Assembly: GCA_017881545.1 (NCBI GenBank) | Contig: JADGQU010000001.1 | Coordinates: 1-64,000, forward strand | Length of the DNA: 64,000 nt | DNA from: Gemmatimonadaceae bacterium | GTDB lineage: Bacteria > Gemmatimonadota > Gemmatimonadetes > Gemmatimonadales > Gemmatimonadaceae | Reading direction: 5' to 3' | Program-made: the position numbers and the translations under genes | In this document: piece by piece, positions 59,152 through 64,000 of the stretch | Numbering within the stretch: position 1 is the first letter of the stretch | How the letters are laid out: each line of letters opens with the position of its first letter | Notes under the pieces: model-generated | The model's database searches: none | Seen by the model: the letters and a program-made list of their open reading frames with translations, nothing else | What the model was told of the DNA's origin: nothing

Positions 59152-59802
59152 ATGACAACGCTGCGTCAGATCGAGCTTCGTTGTCCCGTGTGCGACAACG
59201 AGTTCAAATCCCAGACTGTAGTTTCGACAAATGCGTTCGGGGGAAAACGGACCGATTTCCACGAACGAGCAGCCGGAACGCAGCCGCTTGCATATCTCAT
59301 CCACATGTGCAGCGAATGCGGCTTCTCTGGTGGAGAGTCCGATTTTACGCCTGCGACAGATGTCAGCCCGGGGTTGAGACAGCACGTTCTCATGGAGCTT
59401 GCCCCGCTTCGGCCGTCGCTGGTTTGTGGCTCGGAGAAGTACGAGGCGGCCGCCAAGGTCGCCCGGTGGCAAGGTCTGGATCAGCGGCACATTGCGGATC
59501 TCCTCCTTCGTGCCGCTTGGTGCTGTGTCGATGAGGGAGACCCGGAAGCGGAGCGCTATTTCCGCCGGCATGCCGCGGGGATGTTCGAGGAATCACTCCA
59601 GGCCTACGACACCGTTCCGAGGGAAGAGCGAGCAATCCTTACGTATCTGGTCGGCGAGCTCTGGAGACGAATCGGGGATACCAAAAAGGCGACAGCCTGG
59701 TTCGATCTGGTGGGCAGTGAGGTGACCGATCAGCAGAGTCAGCAATGGGTCATCGATGCCGCTGAGCAGCAGAAGCTGAACCCCAGGGAGTGGTTCGGCT
59801 AG
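59152..59802 (+). CDS. DUF2225 zinc-ribbon protein
   Basis: The 216-residue protein begins with a zinc ribbon: LRCPVCDNEF and HMCSECGFSGG supply two CxxC pairs. A TPR-like helical domain follows (YEAAAKVARWQGLDQRHIADLLLRAAWC, and PREERAILTYLVGELWRRIGDTKKATAWFD). The family (DUF2225) is widespread in Firmicutes and other phyla without a proven role. TAGGAGGAG gives a strong ribosome-binding site 7 nt before the ATG. It is convergent with upp. Confidence 0.9.
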   Translation: MTTLRQIELRCPVCDNEFKSQTVVSTNAFGGKRTDFHERAAGTQPLAYLIHMCSECGFSGGESDFTPATDVSPGLRQHVLMELAPLRPSLVCGSEKYEAAAKVARWQGLDQRHIADLLLRAAWCCVDEGDPEAERYFRRHAAGMFEESLQAYDTVPREERAILTYLVGELWRRIGDTKKATAWFDLVGSEVTDQQSQQWVIDAAEQQKLNPREWFG

Positions 59803-59805
59803 CGC

Positions 59806-60456
59806 TCAACGCGTGCCGAACAATCTGTCTCCAGCATCTCCGAGGCCCGGCAGGATGTAACCCTGCTTGTTGAGTTCCCGGTCGAGGGCCGCGCAATAGA
59901 TCTGGACGTCCGGATGCGCCTTGCTCAGATACCGGACTCCTTCGGGAGCGGCGACCAAACAGAGAAACCGAATCCGGTTTGCGCCCGCCCTCTTCAGTGA
60001 GGCAACAGCGGCAGCAGCGCTTCCCCCAGTGGCGAGCATCGGATCGAGCAGGAAGAAATCTCGTTCCGCCGTATCCCCGGGCACCTTGAAATAATAGTCC
60101 ACTGGCAGCAGGGTGCTGTGGTCCCGGTAGAGTCCGATGTGGCCTACGCGCGCCGAAGGCACGAGGCGGAGAATCCCTTCAACCATTCCGAGACCGGCGC
60201 GCAAGATCGGGACGAGCGTCAGCTTCTTGCCGCTGATATGCCAGCCCGACGTCTTCTCCAGCGGAGTGTCTACCTCCCTCGGCTCGAGACTCAGGTCGTT
60301 GGTGGCCTCGTACGCCATGAGCATCGCGATCTCATCGACGAGCTCCTTGAAAGTCTTGGTCTCCGTCTGCCGGTCGCGCAGGATCGTCAGCTTGTGCTGA
60401 ACGAGGGGATGCCGGATAATAGTCAGAGAGGGGAATTCCTTGACGCGCTCGATCAT
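59806..60456 (-). CDS. upp: Uracil phosphoribosyltransferase
   Basis: The 216-residue enzyme salvages uracil with PRPP to [24 protein letters not shown] is the family N-terminus, [15 protein letters not shown] the active-site loop, [19 protein letters not shown] the PRPP loop, and [13 protein letters not shown] the C-terminal signature. Length is normal for bacteria. It is a single gene with pyrE the only other pyrimidine gene in the window. Confidence 0.97.
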   Translation of the reverse strand: MIERVKEFPSLTIIRHPLVQHKLTILRDRQTETKTFKELVDEIAMLMAYEATNDLSLEPREVDTPLEKTSGWHISGKKLTLVPILRAGLGMVEGILRLVPSARVGHIGLYRDHSTLLPVDYYFKVPGDTAERDFFLLDPMLATGGSAAAAVASLKRAGANRIRFLCLVAAPEGVRYLSKAHPDVQIYCAALDRELNKQGYILPGLGDAGDRLFGTR

Positions 60457-60520
60457 TCTAGCCCCGGGATTCCGGCATCAATACTGTGAACATTCACCGG
60501 CTCATAATCTCTAATCCCCG

Positions 60521-60697
60521 ATGAAAGAATACCAGGCTGTCGTGGTCAAGCTGACGCGGCATACGCGCGAGGACGAAGATACCCTCACCGATCTTCTGAA
60601 CGAGAGAAGCAGGGGAGGATGGGAGCCGGCCCTGATGTCGCAGGACGAGCAACGGCTCACGATCCTGTTTTCGCGCGATGCAGTAGCAGAAGGATAG
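60521..60697 (+). CDS. Small conserved-looking protein (58 residues, DUF4177-like)
   Basis: The ORF reads MKEYQAVVVKLTRHTREDE, followed by TLTDLLNERSRGGWEPALMS and DEQRLTILFSRDAVAEG. The pattern of two outer beta strands around a helix and the GGWE turn is that of small DUF4177-type proteins. It starts 64 nt after the divergent upp start. Its stop lies 4 nt before the TTG start of the following nuclease-like gene, indicating co-translation. Confidence 0.6.
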   Translation: MKEYQAVVVKLTRHTREDEDTLTDLLNERSRGGWEPALMSQDEQRLTILFSRDAVAEG

Positions 60698-60701
60698 CTG
60701 T

Positions 60702-62084
60702 TTGGAGATAACGTTCATCGGTGCGGCACGCGAAGTCACGGGCTCCTGTCATCTTCTTCACGTCAACGGGCATACCGTAGCTCTCGACTGCGGGATGTTT
60801 CAAGGCAGGCGGCAAGAGTCAGCCGAGAAGAACCGCAAGCTTCCGCTGCCGATCAAAGATCTCGATGCCGTTGTCCTCTCGCACGCACACATCGACCACT
60901 CGGGGCGCCTTCCGTACCTGATCGCAGAGGGCTATTCCAAGACGATCTGGGCAACCGCGGCAACGCGGGACCTGTGCGCGATAATGCTCGCCGACTCGGC
61001 CCATATCCAGGAGAAAGACGCCGAGTTTCTGGCCAAGAGGAAAAAGGACTTCATCGAGCCGCTGTATGGAATGCGACACGCCGTGCGCACGATGGACTTG
61101 ATGGTCGGCGTTCCCTACACAGAGCCGTTCGACGTTGTTCCCGGAGTGCGTGCCAGCTACATCGACGCCGGCCATATCCTTGGCTCGGCATCTGTCCTGG
61201 TCGACTGCACGGAGGGAGGGAAGACAAAGCGGCTGGTCTTTTCCGGAGACGTTGGCAGAAGTGGTCTCGCCATAGTCCGGGACCCAGTTCCGCCCGACGG
61301 TGCCGACGCTCTTGTCATGGAGTCAACGTATGGAAACAGGGACCACGAATCCGTAGAAGGCGCCCGAGCGCTGTTGGCCAAGGTGGTTCGCGAGACTGCC
61401 GGTCGAGGAGGCCGCGTTCTCATCCCAGCGTTCGCGGTCGGGCGAACACAGGAGATGATCTACGTCCTGCATGGTCTCGTGAAGGAGGGAGCAATCCCGG
61501 CGATTCCAATCTATGTCGACAGTCCCCTGGCGATCGATGCGACGACTGTGTTCGAAATGCACCCCGAAAGCTTCGACCGATCCGAAGAAATGGTACGGAT
61601 AACGAAGGAGCTTTTCCGCTTCGACCTTCTCCACTATACACGCGATGTGGAGGAGTCAAAGGCCATATCGCGCTCTCACGGCCCGATGGTGATAATTGCG
61701 GCATCGGGCATGATGGAGAACGGCCGAATTCTTCATCACCTGGCGCAAGGGGCGAGCGATCCGAGGAACACGATTCTCGTGGTCGGATTTCAGGCCGAGC
61801 ATACGCTCGGCCGAAGGGTGGTGGAGAGACAACCGGTTCTCCGGATCTTCGGCGAGGATGTCGCCCTCCACGCACGTGTCGAGGTCATCGACGGGTACAG
61901 CGCGCATGCAGACCGAACGGAGCTGACGACCTGGCTGGGACGCGTCCGGGAGAAGTCACCAAAGCTGGGACCGGTTTGGCTCGTGCACGGAGAAGCTCCG
62001 GTGCAGGACGAATTTAAAGCGGCACTGGAAGCGAAGGGATATTCCGTTGAGTGCCCGGAGCCTCACACGAGACGTGCTTTCTAG
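60702..62084 (+). CDS. Metallo-beta-lactamase/beta-CASP RNA nuclease-like protein
   Basis: The 460-residue protein has the MBL core (ITFIGAAREVTGSCHLL, DCGMFQGRR, VLSHAHIDHSGRLPYL with the HxHxDH metal site, FSGDVGR, LVMESTYGNRDHE). The beta-CASP insertion with AFAVGRTQEMIYVL, MVIIAASGMMENGRILHHL and ARVEVIDGYSAHADRTELTTWL follows. These are the motifs of CPSF73/RNase J-like RNA nucleases; the bacterial branch is annotated as RNA exo- or endonuclease with little direct evidence. The start is TTG at 60702. Confidence 0.93.
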   Translation: MEITFIGAAREVTGSCHLLHVNGHTVALDCGMFQGRRQESAEKNRKLPLPIKDLDAVVLSHAHIDHSGRLPYLIAEGYSKTIWATAATRDLCAIMLADSAHIQEKDAEFLAKRKKDFIEPLYGMRHAVRTMDLMVGVPYTEPFDVVPGVRASYIDAGHILGSASVLVDCTEGGKTKRLVFSGDVGRSGLAIVRDPVPPDGADALVMESTYGNRDHESVEGARALLAKVVRETAGRGGRVLIPAFAVGRTQEMIYVLHGLVKEGAIPAIPIYVDSPLAIDATTVFEMHPESFDRSEEMVRITKELFRFDLLHYTRDVEESKAISRSHGPMVIIAASGMMENGRILHHLAQGASDPRNTILVVGFQAEHTLGRRVVERQPVLRIFGEDVALHARVEVIDGYSAHADRTELTTWLGRVREKSPKLGPVWLVHGEAPVQDEFKAALEAKGYSVECPEPHTRRAF

Positions 62085-62099
62085 CGTACTTTCGTACGG

Positions 62100-62723
62100 A
62101 TGAAGCGTTCTGCGAAAGCAAAACATGTCGTAAAGATCATTCGGCGAATATTGACGGTCGCGGTCGTGGCCGCATTTGCTCTCTGGATCGCCTCCGCTAC
62201 AGCTGTTCTCGTTTGGAGCTCGCGTGATGAAGCGCGGCCTGTTCAGGCGATAGTCGTACTGGGAGCTGCGCAGTATGCGGGTAAACCATCGCCTGTCCTC
62301 CGCGCCCGGCTCGATCACGCACTCGATCTATGGAATCGCCATCTGGCGTCTCTGCTGATACTCACGGGTGGAACGGGAGCCGGCGACACCACCAGCGAAG
62401 CGGCCGTTGGCAGAAACTACGCCCGGAAACACGGGGTTCCTGACAGCGCGATTCTGGTCGAGAACGAAGGCCGGACGACCAGTGAGTCGATGCACGCAGT
62501 CGCGGGGATGCTCGAAGTCCGGGGGCTTCAAACGGCCCTTCTCGTCAGCGATCCCTTCCACATGCTGCGACTGCGAATTCTGGCAAGGCGCTTCGGGTTT
62601 ACACCGTACACGTCCCCCACTCAGACCAGCCCGATCTCGCCAAATCGGGAAGAGCGCTGGAAGTATATTTTTAGCGAATCGCTCAAAGCACCGCTCGCCT
62701 TCTTTTTCGAGAGGAAGCTGTGA
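62100..62723 (+). CDS. YdcF/SanA-family (DUF218) membrane protein
   Basis: The 207-residue protein has one N-terminal helix (ILTVAVVAAFALWIASATAVLVW) and a DUF218 domain: VQAIVVLGAAQYAGKPSPVLRARLDHALDLW, LLILTGGTG, ILVENEGRTTSESM and ALLVSDPFHMLR. Members act in envelope maintenance, for example on peptidoglycan-related metabolites, with unknown chemistry. Its stop overlaps the GTG start of the M16 gene. Confidence 0.92.
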   Translation: MKRSAKAKHVVKIIRRILTVAVVAAFALWIASATAVLVWSSRDEARPVQAIVVLGAAQYAGKPSPVLRARLDHALDLWNRHLASLLILTGGTGAGDTTSEAAVGRNYARKHGVPDSAILVENEGRTTSESMHAVAGMLEVRGLQTALLVSDPFHMLRLRILARRFGFTPYTSPTQTSPISPNREERWKYIFSESLKAPLAFFFERKL

Positions 62724-64000
62724 AGAAGAACCCCCTTTTAGTGGCGTTGTGTTACTTAATAATAGGCACCCTAGGGGCAGCGTGCGCCGATGCACAAGCC
62801 ACCCCTCGTATCCAGTTCGAGAAGTACAGGCTCCCGAACGGCCTCGAGGTCATCCTCCACGAGGATCACTCTACCCCCATCGTCGCCGTCGACACCTGGT
62901 ACCACGTCGGCTCTGGCGATGAGCAGGTTGGCCGGACCGGGTTCGCGCACCTGTTCGAGCACATCATGTTCATGGGCTCGCAAAACGTTCCGGTTGGAGC
63001 ATTCGACCAGATGCTCGAGGCGGCAGGGGCCAACAACAATGGCTCGACGACGGAAGACCGGACCAACTACTACGAGACGCTGCCTTCAAACGCGCTTCAG
63101 CTGGCTCTCTGGCTCGATGCTGATCGCATGGGGTTCCTCCTGCCGACGATGGACCTTCCCAAGGTCAATCTTCAGCGCGACGTCGTAAAGAATGAACGGC
63201 GCCAACGCGTCGACAACGTGCCCTACGGACGGGCGGACGAAATCATTCTGGCCGCGCTCTATCCCAAGACACACCCATATTCGTGGCCAGTCATCGGCTC
63301 AATGTCCGACCTAAGTGCCGCATCGTTGGCTGACGTGCAGAACTTCTTCAAGACCTACTACGCGCCGAACAACGCGACTCTGACGATCGCTGGAGATTTC
63401 GATCCATCGACGGTGAAGAAACTGGTGGCCCTGTACTTTGGGAGCATTCCCCGGGGCCCGGAGGTGAAGAGGAGGCTAACGGTGCCCGCCGTCGCGATTC
63501 CACGCGACACGTTCCTCGTTCTCGAGGACAAAGTTCAGCTGCCGCGCCTCTTCTATACCTGGCACTCTGTCAAGGGATTCTCGAAGGATGACGCCGCTCT
63601 CGACATCCTCGCCCAGATCATTGCCAACGACAAGAACTCGCGCCTGTACAAAAAGCTCGTCTACGATCTCCAGATTGCACAAAATGTGAGCGCGGGTCAG
63701 GATGGCTCGCGCCTGGATGGGAAATTCCAGATTGATGTCAGTCCAAAACCCGGCCAGAAAGTCGCGGATATTGATCGGATCGTTCAGACAGAGATTGCCG
63801 GTGTCATCAGCGGCGGCGTTACACAACGCGAGCTCCAACGAGCCCAGAATCTGTACAAGGCGAGCTTCCTCAACCGGCTTGCCAGCGTGCTCGGTAAGGC
63901 GGAGGTACTCAACTCTTACAACTACTTCGTCGGCAATCCGGACTACGTCCAGCAGGATGCGGCGCGCTATGAGCGTGTCACGGCAGCTGATGTACAACGC
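62720..64000 (+). CDS. Secreted M16 zinc metallopeptidase (truncated by window edge)
   Basis: The GTG at 62720 starts MKKNPLLVALCYLIIGTLGAACADAQ, a signal peptide. FEKYRLPNGLEVILHEDHSTP and FAHLFEHIMFMGSQNVP (HxxEH zinc motif) follow, with RDVVKNERRQRVDN holding the third ligand Glu. About 427 residues are visible, reaching into the second half-domain (KDDAALDILAQIIANDKNSRLYKKLVYDL); the C-terminal half lies outside. It probably degrades peptides in the periplasm. It overlaps the YdcF gene by 4 nt. Confidence 0.93.
   Translation, partial: MKKNPLLVALCYLIIGTLGAACADAQATPRIQFEKYRLPNGLEVILHEDHSTPIVAVDTWYHVGSGDEQVGRTGFAHLFEHIMFMGSQNVPVGAFDQMLEAAGANNNGSTTEDRTNYYETLPSNALQLALWLDADRMGFLLPTMDLPKVNLQRDVVKNERRQRVDNVPYGRADEIILAALYPKTHPYSWPVIGSMSDLSAASLADVQNFFKTYYAPNNATLTIAGDFDPSTVKKLVALYFGSIPRGPEVKRRLTVPAVAIPRDTFLVLEDKVQLPRLFYTWHSVKGFSKDDAALDILAQIIANDKNSRLYKKLVYDLQIAQNVSAGQDGSRLDGKFQIDVSPKPGQKVADIDRIVQTEIAGVISGGVTQRELQRAQNLYKASFLNRLASVLGKAEVLNSYNYFVGNPDYVQQDAARYERVTAADVQR

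Noticed and set aside
1..64000. CRISPR arrays, insertion sequences, prophage or integrative elements
   Set aside because: No spaced direct repeats, transposase or integrase motifs, or tRNA-associated attachment repeats were seen.
1..64000. tRNA genes
   Set aside because: No stretch with the GTTCRANNC loop plus closing CCA and acceptor pairing was found in the intergenic gaps.

Overview
The window looks like an origin-proximal stretch of the chromosome of a diderm, moderately GC-rich bacterium. Diderm traits are a secreted beta-barrel protein, many lipobox signal peptides and a YidC with a large periplasmic domain. The gene mix (a GWxTD-domain lipoprotein, active/inactive M16 protease pairs, a KirBac-type channel, a small HTH/AT-hook protein, and serine and arginine genes in tight overlapping operons) is most like Gemmatimonadota. 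That phylum call is inference, not proven by any single marker. Almost all of the sequence is coding. I saw no transposase, integrase, CRISPR array, tRNA or riboswitch.

Region 1 (1-2.6 kb) holds a partial M28 carboxypeptidase, an Smr-like protein, a phosphatase remnant and a small lipoprotein whose signal peptide is built from a 9-bp tandem repeat. Region 2 (2.6-8.9 kb) is an arginine module: argC-argB-argD on the minus strand and argR, argG, argH on the plus strand. Two 7-5-7 palindromes that look like ArgR operators flank argR. Region 3 (9-20.3 kb) is mixed: an outer-membrane barrel protein, an HTH/AT-hook gene with an inverted repeat at its start, a cold-shock protein, ispG, an HD hydrolase with free-methionine-sulfoxide reductase, a Wzc-like protein with a dead P-loop, a plastocyanin lipoprotein, a lone hisA, an M16 protease pair and a divergent murB.

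Region 4 (20.4-27.1 kb) is one minus-strand operon for serine synthesis: serA, an FAD-linked 2-hydroxyacid dehydrogenase, serB, a class-V aminotransferase serving as serC, and an ABC-F ATPase. Start and stop codons overlap at each junction. Region 5 (27-35 kb) holds an ArsC/Spx-fold protein without its cysteine, two alpha/beta hydrolases, an NfeD-like protein, mnmG, a DMT transporter, an inward-rectifier-type channel and a SIMPL protein.

Region 6 (35.1-58 kb) is the origin neighbourhood. It contains a pair of parS sites, parA, parB, a Nif3-like protein, a UMF1/Atg22-type transporter with an acyltransferase, polA, a GWxTD lipoprotein, a Ser/Thr kinase, a histidine kinase, pyrE, an AraC-type regulator, the RNase P RNA gene (rnpB), dnaN, dnaA, rpmH, rnpA, yidD, yidC, a metallo-hydrolase and mnmE. 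Both RNase P subunit genes and both partners of the MnmE-MnmG tRNA-modification complex are therefore here. Candidate oriC sites are the two spacers that flank dnaA. Region 7 (58-64 kb) has a DUF2268-type protease, a DUF2225 zinc-ribbon protein, upp, a 58-residue ORF, a beta-CASP RNA-nuclease-like protein, a YdcF-family protein and a second secreted M16 protease cut by the window edge.
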